From Lysobacter sp. K5869 (GTDB lineage: Bacteria > Pseudomonadota > Gammaproteobacteria > Xanthomonadales > Xanthomonadaceae): a stretch of DNA of 64,000 nt. Location of the stretch: positions 3,945,001 through 4,009,000 of the forward strand of contig NZ_CP072597.1 in assembly GCF_018847975.1 (NCBI RefSeq), written 5' to 3'. The notes beneath the pieces are model-generated. The model saw nothing but the letters and a program-made list of their open reading frames with translations, did no database searches and had not been told where the DNA came from. The translations under genes and the position numbers were made by a program. Of this stretch, positions 29,001 through 36,293 are shown piece by piece (position 1 is the stretch's first letter; each line of letters begins with the position of its first letter).

Positions 29001-32000
29001 CACAGCTGCGCCAGCTTCATCGGATCGCGCGATTTCGCGAGCAGATCGACGAAGGCGTCCTTTTCCCTGCGGTTGAGGATCTTGGTGATGCCTTCCGCAT
29101 TCTTCACATGGCCGACGAGGATGTGCTCGTCGCGCGTACCCGCCAGGAAGGACTGCAGCCTGTCGGCCAGCCGCTCATGGCTGTCCGCAAGAATGGCAAC
29201 CCGGTGATCGAACGACTTGCGGCCGAGCTGCAGGGTGAAGGCGATCTCGTCGAGGCTGGGAGCGGATGCGCCGTCGCGGTGTTTTTCGAGGAAGGAGTTA
29301 AGCCGCGTCGCGACCTGCCGCAACTGTTCCTCGTTGCGCGCGGACAGCGGGAAGATCCGCAGTCCGCGCTCCGTCGGCACGCGGTCGGCGGTTAGCGCGG
29401 CGTCCTCGATCGCTTCGAGAATCACGTGCGCGTTGGAGCCGCCCGCGCCGAAGGAGCTGATGCCGGCGCGCAGCGGCTGCGGTACGCCGTCGATCTCTTT
29501 CGCTTGCCAAGGCGCCAGCGCTTGCTGGACCACGAACGGCGACTGCGCGAAGTCGATGAACTCGTTGAGTTGCGCGGAATGCAGCGACGGCACCAGGGTG
29601 CGGTGACGCATCTGCAGAAGGGTCTTGCACACGCCCGCGATGCCCGCGGCCGCTTCCAGATGGCCGATATTGGTCTTGATCGAGCCGATCGCGCAGCTCT
29701 GCAGAGCGACTCGGTCTTGCTCGAACGCCTGATTGAGGCCGGCGATCTCGATCGGATCGCCCAGTTCGGTGCCGGTGCCGTGGGCTTCGATGTAGCCGAT
29801 GCTGCGCGCGTCCACGTTGGCCTTCTTCAGCGCCATGGTGACGACGTCGCACTGCGCCTTCGAGTTCGGCACGGCATAACCGCTGTTGCGTCCGCCGTGA
29901 CTGACCGCGGAGCCCTTGATCACCGCATAGATGTTGTCGCGGTCGCGCCGCGCCTGCGACAGCGGCTTGAGCAGCAGCGCGCCGACGCCCTCGCCCGGCA
30001 CGTAGCCGCTGGCGCCGCGACCGAAGGCGCGGCACAGGCCTTCTTCCGACAGCAAGCCGCCGGCGACGGTGATTTCCTGCTTGCACTGGTGCACGTCGAG
30101 ATTGACGCCGCCGACCAGCGCGGCAGCGCATTCGCCGCGCCGGATGGCATCGCAGGCGAGATGGATCGCGGTCAGGCTGGCCGAACACGCGGTGTCCACC
30201 GCGATGCTGGGGCCGGTGAAGTTCATGAAATAGGAAACGCGGTTGGCGACGCTCCACAGGAACGAGTTGGCGATCACCGGGTTTCCGGCCAAACGCTCCT
30301 CCGCGCCGACCATCTGGTACATGGCCCACACCGCGCCGACGTATACGCCGATCCGGCGCGCGCCCAGTTCGTCGCTCTGGAAGGCTTCGGGGTAGTAGCC
30401 GGCGTCTTCCAACGTTTCCCAGGCGACTTCCAGAAACAAGCGCTCCTGCGGGTCCAGCGTCTCGGCTTCGCGCGGCGAGATGTTGAAGAACAGCGAATCG
30501 AAACGGTCGAGGTCGTCGATAAAACCGCCGCGGTACCGACCAAGCGCATCGCGATTGCGGCGGCGGTCGAAGCGCGACTGCGGAATCTCGCCGATGCAGC
30601 AGCGGCCCTGGGTCAGATTCTCCCAAAGCTCGTCGGCGTTCCTGGCCTTCGGGAGACGCGCGGCCATGCCGACGATCGCGATGTCCATATCGGCCGGCAT
30701 CGGTGCGTCGGACGCACGCGAGGGAACGGCTTCGGCGCCATGCTCGCTGTCCGCCGCGCTCGGCTGCGAAGCGTGCGTCGCCGAGGCGTGCGTGGCTGCG
30801 CCTTGCGGATACAGGACGGTGGGACTGCGCGCATCGTCCGAGGGGGCCAACGCGCCGCTCTGAGGCGACAGCAGCCGATAAAGCGCGAGCCGGGCGTTGA
30901 TATCCCCGACGCCTTCTGCGGCGCTGAGGTCGGGAATATTGACGATGCGCGCGAACGCATCCACCAAGCGGTCGCCCAGCCGCTTCACCTCGTCGGCCGC
31001 CAGCCCCGCGGGAATGGCCAGCCTGACCAGATGATTGAGCGAGGTGTTCTGCTGCATGCCGACGCTGTGCGCGCCAGCGCGGATGCCCGTGGCCAGATAG
31101 AGCCATGCCAAGAACGACGCTACCGGCGCGGCGAGATCGCGAAATTCTGGAATCCGCTTGACATCGATCAACACGCAGTGGGCCGTCGCCGGATGCGCGA
31201 CAGGCAACTTGTGTTCCGCCAGACGCGCCGCCAGCGAACGCACGGCATCGACGCGGCGCCGGACCTGGGTCTCGATGTAGCCGCGGTTCTGCAGCGATGC
31301 CGCGACGCACTTCTTCTCGGTGACATCCAAGGCTTTGCCAGCACGCTGTTGCAACGCCTGCAGCCGGTCGTGCAGCGCCTGATCGTTGGTGGCGATCAGG
31401 CCGCCCTTGTTGACGCAAAAATCCTTGGCCAGACTGACGACGACCGCGTCGGCCTGCGACAACAGGGCCTCGGAGACCTGCCACGGCGAGGCGTTGCGCC
31501 ATTCGGGGTCGTTGTCGATGATGGCCAGCGCATTCTCGAGGACGCGCGTGGCATCCAGGACCAGCGGTATCTGGCGCTCCCGCAGCAACGCTTTTACTTG
31601 TTTGAGGTGAGCCAGCGACACAGCTCCGCCGCCCGTGGCGTTGTCGGTCAGTTCGATGCAGACGAAAGCGATGTCCGCGCCCCGATCCGCGATCTGGGCC
31701 TGCAGCGCGGTCAGATCGAGATTGCCTTTGAAGGGCGCGTCGGACTGCAGGTCGAACGCATCGACGACCGGGATTTCCAACGGGAAGAACCCGTTGTCGA
31801 TCTGGTGGTAGATTGTGCTCGGGAACAGGATGTTCTGCGGCACCTGCCCCTTGTTCTCCCACGCCTGACAGAACAGCGCTTCGGCGGCGCGGCCCGATTC
31901 GGCGAGCGTGAAGTGCTTGAACGGAAACACGCGGCGCAAGCCGGCGTTCACGTCGATAGGCCGCTGGATCTGGGCGAACAGGGCCGCCATCTGTTTGTCG

Positions 32001-33640
32001 ATGGCGGCCAGGCTCAGCTGCGCCCAGGAGTCGGTCTTTAGATCGAAGTCGACTTGCGCGGCGGGAATGTTCTGCGGGTTGAACCCGGCCGTTTCCAGCG
32101 CCGTCCAGCGCGGGCTGGATGCGATGTCGACCGCTACTGTCGCGGCGGCCGTCGAGGTCGGCGGCGCAAGCGACGCATTCGCTTCCGCAGCAAACGCTGG
32201 TACAGGCGCGGCATCGTCGGCCGGCGGTTCGTCGCTGTCCGTGAGCGACGGATCGGCGATCATCAGAATGATGTCGAGAACGTTGTCCGCCCTGCCCGCG
32301 TCCACGGCCCGGCACAGGAAGATGTCCTTGCTCTCGGGGCGGAACTTGTTCTTGAACTGGAGGTTGCCCGCGTCGTTGAAGATATTCTGCTGGCGCAGGT
32401 CCTCGAGGACGCTTTCGATTGCCGGATCCGCGTCGGGAGAATCGGCGAGCTTGCAGCCGTAGGTGCCGCCGAGGCTGAAGACGGCGCAACCTTCGTCGCG
32501 CAAGGTGCGGATGATGTTGACGATCCCGTATTCCAGCCCGCCGAGCGGCATGTCCGGCCCGTAGAACTCCAGATCCATCAGGTAGCCGGCACCGGCCGCC
32601 ATCGGCGATACCAGGATCGCGTTCTGCAGGACATCGTCGACGTAGGTCAGGAACAGCCGGTGCTCGCGGTCGAGCGTGCCGGCGAGGATCTCGGCCTTCA
32701 CGATGTGGATCAGCGGATTGACCATCGTGCGCGTCGCGCACCACCGGTCGATGATGGCGGCGATCGCCTCGGCGGTCTTCGCATCGCTGCCGCAGGCATA
32801 TTCTTCGGTACGGCAAGCGCCGGCGCTCGCGAACTTGGACACCAGATAGCGCAGACGCTTCATCTTCTGGCCTTCCAGCGTGAAGGACGCCAGATCGGTC
32901 ACGCGCTGCATCACGCCGAACGGCGTCGCGGAAAAGCGCTTGCCGCACAGTTCGGGCAGCCGGTCTTCCACGAACAGATTGAACTGCAGGCCGTGCGCGT
33001 CGCAGTACCGGTACAACTGTTCGGCGAGTTGCGGGAAATGCTCTTCCGGGCCGGTATAGCCGTAGGCCAGCAGGATGCCCCTGCCCTTGCCGCAGTTGAA
33101 GTAGCCTCGCTGCGCGTCGCCGAAGAACAGCAGCGGCGCGATCATCGCGGTACCGCGCGACACCGAGGATTCGTTCTTGTATCGGCCGAAGATCTCGAGC
33201 CGGCGCTGTTCGAGCTGCGGATAGCGATGCAGATGCCTGAGCGCGACCATCGCCGGCAGCCGCGCTTCGCCCGCGGGGCTTGTTCCGGCCCGCGCCGGAG
33301 CCGCATGCGCCTCGGCGGTGTTCGATGGAGTCGGTTTCGCTTGCGGCACGGACTCCGACGGCGCGAGTTCCGGGAATTTGCGCATCAGCACGCTCGCATG
33401 CGCCTTGACGAAATATCGGGCGAGATCGCGAACGTTGAAGTTCTCGAACAAAAGCGTCTTCGGCAACGTGCCGAAGTCCTGTTCCAGCCGCTTGAGTATC
33501 TTCAGGACCAGGAACGAATTGACGCCGAGCTCGCCGAACGGCGTTTCCGCGTCGAACACCAGCGCCGTATCCGCCGCCTCGCAGATCAGCGACTTCAGAT
33601 AGTTCTCGGTGCGCTCCTGCAGGGTATCGTGGTCCATCAT
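23099..33640 (-). CDS. PKS D: ACP-DUF2156-PLP lyase-KS-DH-KR-ACP-KS-degenerate DH
   Basis: This 3513-residue PKS starts with ACP1 (Ser42 in GVNSFLVL), a GNAT-fold DUF2156-like domain (about 130-465) and a tryptophanase/tyrosine-phenol-lyase-like PLP domain (about 510-905). A full module follows: KS1 (986-1410, Cys1152, [13 protein letters not shown]), DH (1600-1880; His1630 in YDHLVSDIPTLPG with Asp for the motif Gly, HPSLVDSSFQ intact), KR (1900-2370, GGAGGLG, Tyr2301) and ACP2 (Ser2459). KS2 (2562-2990, DTACSSS, ECHGTGT, KTNIGH) is followed by a DH-like remnant without the HxxxG motif, where the protein ends without an ACP. ACP1 probably completes the module begun by the KS at the end of PKS C. 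Nearly 200 bases without a gene precede it, so an internal promoter is possible. The ATGATG at 33640 was taken as start. Confidence 0.95.
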   Translation of the reverse strand: MMDHDTLQERTENYLKSLICEAADTALVFDAETPFGELGVNSFLVLKILKRLEQDFGTLPKTLLFENFNVRDLARYFVKAHASVLMRKFPELAPSESVPQAKPTPSNTAEAHAAPARAGTSPAGEARLPAMVALRHLHRYPQLEQRRLEIFGRYKNESSVSRGTAMIAPLLFFGDAQRGYFNCGKGRGILLAYGYTGPEEHFPQLAEQLYRYCDAHGLQFNLFVEDRLPELCGKRFSATPFGVMQRVTDLASFTLEGQKMKRLRYLVSKFASAGACRTEEYACGSDAKTAEAIAAIIDRWCATRTMVNPLIHIVKAEILAGTLDREHRLFLTYVDDVLQNAILVSPMAAGAGYLMDLEFYGPDMPLGGLEYGIVNIIRTLRDEGCAVFSLGGTYGCKLADSPDADPAIESVLEDLRQQNIFNDAGNLQFKNKFRPESKDIFLCRAVDAGRADNVLDIILMIADPSLTDSDEPPADDAAPVPAFAAEANASLAPPTSTAAATVAVDIASSPRWTALETAGFNPQNIPAAQVDFDLKTDSWAQLSLAAIDKQMAALFAQIQRPIDVNAGLRRVFPFKHFTLAESGRAAEALFCQAWENKGQVPQNILFPSTIYHQIDNGFFPLEIPVVDAFDLQSDAPFKGNLDLTALQAQIADRGADIAFVCIELTDNATGGGAVSLAHLKQVKALLRERQIPLVLDATRVLENALAIIDNDPEWRNASPWQVSEALLSQADAVVVSLAKDFCVNKGGLIATNDQALHDRLQALQQRAGKALDVTEKKCVAASLQNRGYIETQVRRRVDAVRSLAARLAEHKLPVAHPATAHCVLIDVKRIPEFRDLAAPVASFLAWLYLATGIRAGAHSVGMQQNTSLNHLVRLAIPAGLAADEVKRLGDRLVDAFARIVNIPDLSAAEGVGDINARLALYRLLSPQSGALAPSDDARSPTVLYPQGAATHASATHASQPSAADSEHGAEAVPSRASDAPMPADMDIAIVGMAARLPKARNADELWENLTQGRCCIGEIPQSRFDRRRNRDALGRYRGGFIDDLDRFDSLFFNISPREAETLDPQERLFLEVAWETLEDAGYYPEAFQSDELGARRIGVYVGAVWAMYQMVGAEERLAGNPVIANSFLWSVANRVSYFMNFTGPSIAVDTACSASLTAIHLACDAIRRGECAAALVGGVNLDVHQCKQEITVAGGLLSEEGLCRAFGRGASGYVPGEGVGALLLKPLSQARRDRDNIYAVIKGSAVSHGGRNSGYAVPNSKAQCDVVTMALKKANVDARSIGYIEAHGTGTELGDPIEIAGLNQAFEQDRVALQSCAIGSIKTNIGHLEAAAGIAGVCKTLLQMRHRTLVPSLHSAQLNEFIDFAQSPFVVQQALAPWQAKEIDGVPQPLRAGISSFGAGGSNAHVILEAIEDAALTADRVPTERGLRIFPLSARNEEQLRQVATRLNSFLEKHRDGASAPSLDEIAFTLQLGRKSFDHRVAILADSHERLADRLQSFLAGTRDEHILVGHVKNAEGITKILNRREKDAFVDLLAKSRDPMKLAQLWIDGLVSEWQGMQAGGQGRRISLPTYPFADKRHWLEPAEGRAIGPAATAHVAGLHPLIDSNESTFERQVFRKVFTDREFFIYDHLVSDIPTLPGVAYLDLARKAGEIAAGRKVRRIRNILWVSPLTVRDAIPNEVLIELKPAGDSVVFEVFSERDGGKKQLYCQGKLFYATTQDEAAEDEYVDLSAIRGRCEKVMDGERAYPLFKTLGLGLGPSFQALTEVRRNPQAAFEVLGALKMPALDGTRFDEFVLHPSLVDSSFQAAMAARLADAGGEMFVPYSLGEVEILHPLTQVCYSYVTETKDAKKSSNVSKMDVLIVDERGRVLVKVRDSVGVPLLDVHEKPGSASAAPSASDADAAFPTLYYRTDWQSSPLPDPTSEPSRQTVVLFAPDEASHDAYRAALAASGGDPSMLIAVLPGDGFARIDAHRYRIDAGKREDFDTLLSVLRGRSDAALHVCFAWSALPDTDAGDLPAEDVTLRALDRGVYAFLYLTQAVIAQKCEADVRLQYLYFSAPDATQPHNEAIQGFATILRAECPKLACKVVEIVGADSGVEPGFDPASVAAIAAEFGEDTKALAVRHREGVRYLRRIQGCPEPTAPTPDSAPIRHRGVYLITGGAGGLGLIFAEHLAKQFQARMVLSGRGALKPETEAALESMRAAGAEVAYVAADVSKREGVERLVRACKDRYGELHGIIHSAGVLRDAYLRNKQREDMEAVFAPKILGSVLLDDATRDEPLDFFAMFSSLAALAGNAGQSDYSFANHFMDAFAAQRNARTSAGQRRGKALSLNWSIWAEGGMQLDEQTALFFERNLGIRPLRREVGIQALMRGLHSDLPQLAVLQGVKDKVERAWGIGAAEAPKPATTTSAAAPAAAAGEDGDLAILVQDALSRIVMDFLKIDADDVDLDTILLDLGFDSIGLTSFSNMVNDKYGLDITPVLFFEYPNIREIAKHLAHDHREEMLRVHAQAGAPSPAVNAASIGPAQAVPDQPLFAPKNALTLRDASPPADTGRFSPERRFTERPIAIVGMSGVMPQADTLDEYWDKLSKAENNMVTLVPKDRWDWEAYYGDPMAEKNKTRSKWGGFMREVDKFDPLFWGISPREAEMMDPQQRIFLESVWGAIEDSGHRVSDLAGTKTGLFVGAATRDYIDLMATSQAELDGYSASGTSHAILVNRVSFLLNLHGPSAPLDTACSSSLVALHRAIESIHTGSCDMAIVGGVQVMLTPAGHISFGAAGMLADDGKCKTFDSRANGYVRGEGSGAILIKPLENAIADGDHIYAVVKSTAENHGGKVTMLTAPNPNAQADLLVEAYEKAEIDPRSVGYLECHGTGTSLGDPIEIQAMKKAFSELYRKHQLPPAETPHIGLTSAKTNIGHLETAAGIAGILKVLLSIKHKQIPALLHFEKLNPYINLDNTPFYPVEKTQAWEPAADGQGRAYPRRAGISSFGFGGANVHVVLEEYLADQTTPRARPSGPYLIVLSAKNAERLRANATRLLAHLRGHPQEDIADVAYTLQVGRDVMSERMALVVASAQELVERLQAYVEGDAATAGARQSSVRRKADIVATDAETVAQWLREGDLTALLDVWLKGHEPDWKALYAGYSMRRCALPTYAFARERYWFGISPEQKKAGDQAVVHPLLHRNVSVFGRQSFASDSAVLEKSLRGTALRPQAGLPDLLPLEMARLAVRESLGDRGHKARIELRSLAWADCEPATQGGTVSADLYATGDSEFDFDVKTSGADGESVLCEGSGRYETGKDPERIDLSQLRALFRGEVHSAANVYGALVDAGMVRDRLPDGVVACLRGERQQLLEFRLPARPDGAADSAAADALDMFALLSLSHLACLDHLNGTGVPPSATVLLALERVAFAPGGAGEGSIWVRAARGGGRHDGRAVVDIDAIDTEGRVLIKIKGLTIGYPATPDSERAHDEEFASMLESLYAPGRDPTPDRTAQGVASLEFEDALDAIFETGATG
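30926..32113 (-). other. Beta-eliminating PLP lyase domain in PKS D (SH-like)
   Basis: Residues about 510-905 match the tryptophanase/tyrosine phenol-lyase family. TDNATGGGAVSLAHLK corresponds to the TNNTGGGQPVS region. LDATRVLENALAI (Asp696) corresponds to DATRCVENAYFI. VSLAKDFCVNKGG (Lys739) is the Schiff-base segment, and the small-domain region extends to about 905. The catalytic Asp and Lys are present, so the domain should be active in PLP chemistry such as C-S or C-C beta-elimination. A stand-alone member has about 460 residues, so this is a shortened form. Confidence 0.75.
32246..33253 (-). other. DUF2156-like (GNAT-fold) domain in PKS D
   Basis: Residues about 130-465 of PKS D follow the pattern of the DUF2156 / phosphatidylglycerol lysyltransferase C-terminal family: GYFNCGKGRGILLAYGYTG, SFTLEGQKMKRLRYLVSKF, then FYGPDMPLGGLEYGIVNI and AVFSLGGTYG. 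Known relatives transfer aminoacyl groups from tRNA to lipids or other acceptors. Inside a PKS the acceptor or donor could be ACP-bound. The assignment rests on motif resemblance read by eye. Confidence 0.65.
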
Positions 33641-33841
33641 TGGTCAGCACCCATTGCGTTGCGTTCCCGGCGCCAGGTCTTTTGGGCGCCACGTCGAATC
33701 AAAGCCAACTGAAGATCGGATAACGGCTCTGTCAGCCAAGAAACCCGTGTTGTTTCGTTGCTTATCCGCGATCCAAAACCTTCGGCGCGCCGCATCCGGA
33801 CCGCGTCGCCGCTGGCGCTCACGACGGCTTCCAGGCAAAGG

Positions 33842-34834
33842 TCAGATCTCGATGACGATCTTTCCGCACGCATGACCTTTCTCCAGATGACGGATGGCAT
33901 CGGCGGCGTTCTCAAGCGAGTAACGCCGATCGATGATCGGGCGGAACATCTTTTGTTCAAGCAATCCGGCGAGCGTCGCCAGATCCTCGGCGGTGCCGGC
34001 TTTCGACACCAGAAGCCAACGATGTCCGCGGTCGACCAGCGGCATCGCCAATACGTTCAGCGCGAGCCGCAGCGGACCGATCCAATGGTTCGTGCCGGTT
34101 CCTCCCACCCAGACGAACCGCCCCTGCGGCACGAGCACGCGCCGGCAGCGACGCAGGGTTTGGCTGCTGACCGTGTCGATGATCGTGTCGTAGCGGGTGG
34201 ATCCCGCGGTGAAATCGTGCTTCCGGTAGTCGATGACGTGATCGGCGCCGAGGTCGTGCATCAGTGCCCGCTTGGCTTCGCTGCACACGGCGGTGACGGT
34301 GGCGCCGAAGTGCTTCGCGAGCTGCACGGCGTGCACGCCTACCCCGCCCCCCGCGCCGTTGATCAGCACATGCTGGCCGGACGTCACTTGGCCGTAGTCG
34401 CGCACTGCATAGAGCGCGGTGCATCCGGCCAGCGGGATCGCGGCGGCTTCGGCGAAACCGATGCTCTGCGGCTTCTTCGCCGCGACCGCTGCGTCGACGC
34501 ACAGGTATTCGGCGAGCGCGCGGGTGCGCCCGGCGGAGAAGTCGGCGATCTGCCCGAAGACTTCGTCGCCGACGCGAAAAGCGGCGACATCGTCTCCGAC
34601 CGCGTCGACGACCCCGGCGAAATCCAGGCCGATGCCCTGATTCTTCGGTCGTTTCAGACCGATCTGAAACCGCAGCATGAAGGGGCTTCCGCGCACAAGA
34701 TAGAGATCGGCAGGATTGACCGAAGCGGCGCGCATGCGGATGCGCAGCTCGTTCGGGCGCGGCGCCGGCATCTCCGCGTCGCGGAACTGCAAGACATCGG
34801 GCGAGCCGTACTCGTGGTAGACGACGGCCTTCAT
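33842..34834 (-). CDS. Medium-chain NAD(P)-dependent reductase (quinone-oxidoreductase type)
   Basis: This 330-residue MDR-superfamily protein has an N-terminal GroES-like part (DFAGVVDAVGDDVAAFRVGDEVFG) and a Rossmann part with LINGAGGGVGVHAVQLAKHFG. No structural zinc cysteines are evident, which fits the quinone-oxidoreductase/enoyl-reductase branch. It could act as a trans enoyl reductase on ACP-bound enoyl intermediates. The usual trans ER of these pathways, a flavin enzyme of the PfaD type, is not seen in the window. The ATG at 34834 overlaps the thioesterase stop (ATGA). The 201 bases after it, up to PKS D, hold nothing I recognise. Confidence 0.85.
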   Translation of the reverse strand: MKAVVYHEYGSPDVLQFRDAEMPAPRPNELRIRMRAASVNPADLYLVRGSPFMLRFQIGLKRPKNQGIGLDFAGVVDAVGDDVAAFRVGDEVFGQIADFSAGRTRALAEYLCVDAAVAAKKPQSIGFAEAAAIPLAGCTALYAVRDYGQVTSGQHVLINGAGGGVGVHAVQLAKHFGATVTAVCSEAKRALMHDLGADHVIDYRKHDFTAGSTRYDTIIDTVSSQTLRRCRRVLVPQGRFVWVGGTGTNHWIGPLRLALNVLAMPLVDRGHRWLLVSKAGTAEDLATLAGLLEQKMFRPIIDRRYSLENAADAIRHLEKGHACGKIVIEI

Positions 34835-35238
34835 GCGCTCGCCCTGATGTCGGTCTCGATCTTGACGATCGTGCCCTGAGCCACCGCGACCAGCATGGAC
34901 TCGCGATTGCGGATGACGTAGACCTTGCACTCGCACACCGCCTGCCTCAACGCGAAAGACAGCACGGTGGATTTGGCGACCAGCAGCTCGCCGATGGTCG
35001 GCATCACGTAATTGATCTTGAACTCCGAGGTCACGCAGTTGCCGAGCACGGTCGCGCCGGCGAAGGTCAGGCAGTTGTCGGCCAGATAGCTGACGACGCC
35101 GCCGTGCACGAACCCGTAGCTTTGCTTGAAGTCCTCGCGGATCTGCAGCGACAGTTCGGCGTAGCCCTCGGACAACTCGCACAGTTCCGTGCCCAGCAGC
35201 CGGCTGAAAGGCTGCGACACCAGCACCTGCTGGCCCAT
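34831..35238 (-). CDS. Hotdog-fold thioesterase (PaaI/4HBT type)
   Basis: This 135-residue protein has the hotdog pattern with the substrate-site phrase GFVHGGVVSYLADNCLTFA, in which the Asp aligns with the catalytic acid of the 4HBT/PaaI family. It should hydrolyse misloaded or stalled acyl-thioesters, or release an acyl chain from an ACP. The ATG at 35238 is not preceded by a strong ribosome-binding site. A TTG at 35256, overlapping the hydrolase stop, would add six residues. The gene follows the acyl hydrolase by 14 bases and overlaps the reductase start, so it is part of the trans-acting service operon. Confidence 0.85.
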   Translation of the reverse strand: MGQQVLVSQPFSRLLGTELCELSEGYAELSLQIREDFKQSYGFVHGGVVSYLADNCLTFAGATVLGNCVTSEFKINYVMPTIGELLVAKSTVLSFALRQAVCECKVYVIRNRESMLVAVAQGTIVKIETDIRASA

Positions 35239-35252
35239 TTGGAAGAATCCGC

Positions 35253-36287
35253 TCAACGCGAGGCCCTCCCCGCGGAATATGAGGCGCCGCCCGAGGCGTA
35301 TGCGGCGCCGGCCGCGTCGTTCACGCCGATCTGCTGCAGCGCGCTGCGGTAGGTCCGCTCGTCCCTGCCGAAGGAATTGATCGCATCGCCGAATGTCGAA
35401 GCGCTGTCGGCCGGCAACAGGTACTTGACGAACGTCGCGAGCGTTCCGCTGGGGCCGACATCCAGAAAATGGAAGTCTCCCTCGTCGAGCAGGCTGCGCA
35501 CCGTGGCGCCGAATTCGACCGGCTGGCGGAACGTGGTCCACATCCGCCGCATCCAGTCCCTCGGATCGCGGTCGCCGCGGTACACCCGGCCGTCCACGCA
35601 CGACACCATCGGCGTGCGCAGCGGCGCGAAATCCAGCTTATCCGCCAGCGCCATGAACGGTGCTTCGAGGGTCGAGTGCATTCCGGTGTGGAACCCGTAC
35701 TTGACGGCCAGCGTCTGATGCACCACGCCGTCGCGGGCCAGCGCTTCGCGCAGCGGCGCGACCGCTTCCACCGGGCCGGTAACGACGAGATGCCGGTCGA
35801 AATTGCGCGCGGTCACCCAGCAGCCCGCGAGCAGGTCGGCATAGTGCGTTTCGATGTCGGGCACGCCGACCACCGCCAGCATCGTCGCCGACGGGCTCTC
35901 GGCTTCGACCAGCCGGGCGTACTCGACCGCGAAGCCGATGCCCTGCTCGATGGTCAGCGCTTCGCCGACGATCGCGGCGGCGAGTTCGCCCAAGCTGTAG
36001 CCGAGCAGATAGTCTGGCTTGGCGCCCGCTTCGATCAGCACCCGCGCCAGGCTGAACTCGAACGCGACCAGCGCCGGACTGGTGTGCAGCAAGCGGTCGA
36101 ACGGCTGGCCTTTGTCGCCTTCGCGGTACAGCACATCGCACAGCGAACCGCCGATCAGCGGCGCCGCGATTTCGTCGCAGTGCTCCATCCACAGACGGAA
36201 TCTGGGGTGCCGGTCGTAGAGCTCGCGTCCCATCTGATGGTACTGCGAGCCTTGCCCGGAAAACATGAAGACGAGAGGAAGGCGCAT
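35253..36287 (-). CDS. Trans-acting acyl hydrolase (AT-like proofreading enzyme)
   Basis: This 344-residue AT-fold protein has FSGQGSQYHQMG near the start and the nucleophile Ser98 in GYSLGE. In trans-AT clusters the GYSLGE variant next to a GHSLGE acyltransferase is typical of acyl hydrolases, which clear stalled chains from ACPs. The partner AT gene lies six bases upstream. The malonyl-specific GAFHS motif of the true AT is here KYGFHTGMH, consistent with different specificity. A Ser/Ala/Gly-rich tail of about 20 residues closes the protein. A second acyltransferase for an unusual extender is possible but less likely. Confidence 0.85.
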   Translation of the reverse strand: MRLPLVFMFSGQGSQYHQMGRELYDRHPRFRLWMEHCDEIAAPLIGGSLCDVLYREGDKGQPFDRLLHTSPALVAFEFSLARVLIEAGAKPDYLLGYSLGELAAAIVGEALTIEQGIGFAVEYARLVEAESPSATMLAVVGVPDIETHYADLLAGCWVTARNFDRHLVVTGPVEAVAPLREALARDGVVHQTLAVKYGFHTGMHSTLEAPFMALADKLDFAPLRTPMVSCVDGRVYRGDRDPRDWMRRMWTTFRQPVEFGATVRSLLDEGDFHFLDVGPSGTLATFVKYLLPADSASTFGDAINSFGRDERTYRSALQQIGVNDAAGAAYASGGASYSAGRASR

Positions 36288-36293
36288 GGACGG

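Noticed and set aside
30926..32113. PLP domain of PKS D read as a cysteine desulfurase or an amino-group transferase
   Set aside because: The DATR..ENA and AKD..VNKGG segments match the tryptophanase/tyrosine-phenol-lyase family much better than NifS-type or class III aminotransferases.
33470..33640. ACP1 of PKS D as a third beta-branching carrier
   Set aside because: The residue six after Ser42 is Ile, not Trp (NSFLVLKI), and the domain is single. Position next to the cassette genes alone is not evidence.
29298..33692. Alternative minus-strand frame of about 1464 codons over the N-terminal part of PKS D
   Set aside because: It overlaps the DUF and PLP domains in another phase and shows no motif. 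The true frame has ACP, PLP-lyase and KS signatures without interruption.
35253..36287. Second AT as an extra extender-specific acyltransferase
   Set aside because: GYSLGE and the lack of the GAFHS motif next to a GHSLGE malonyl AT fit the acyl-hydrolase type better, though a role in extender choice cannot be excluded.
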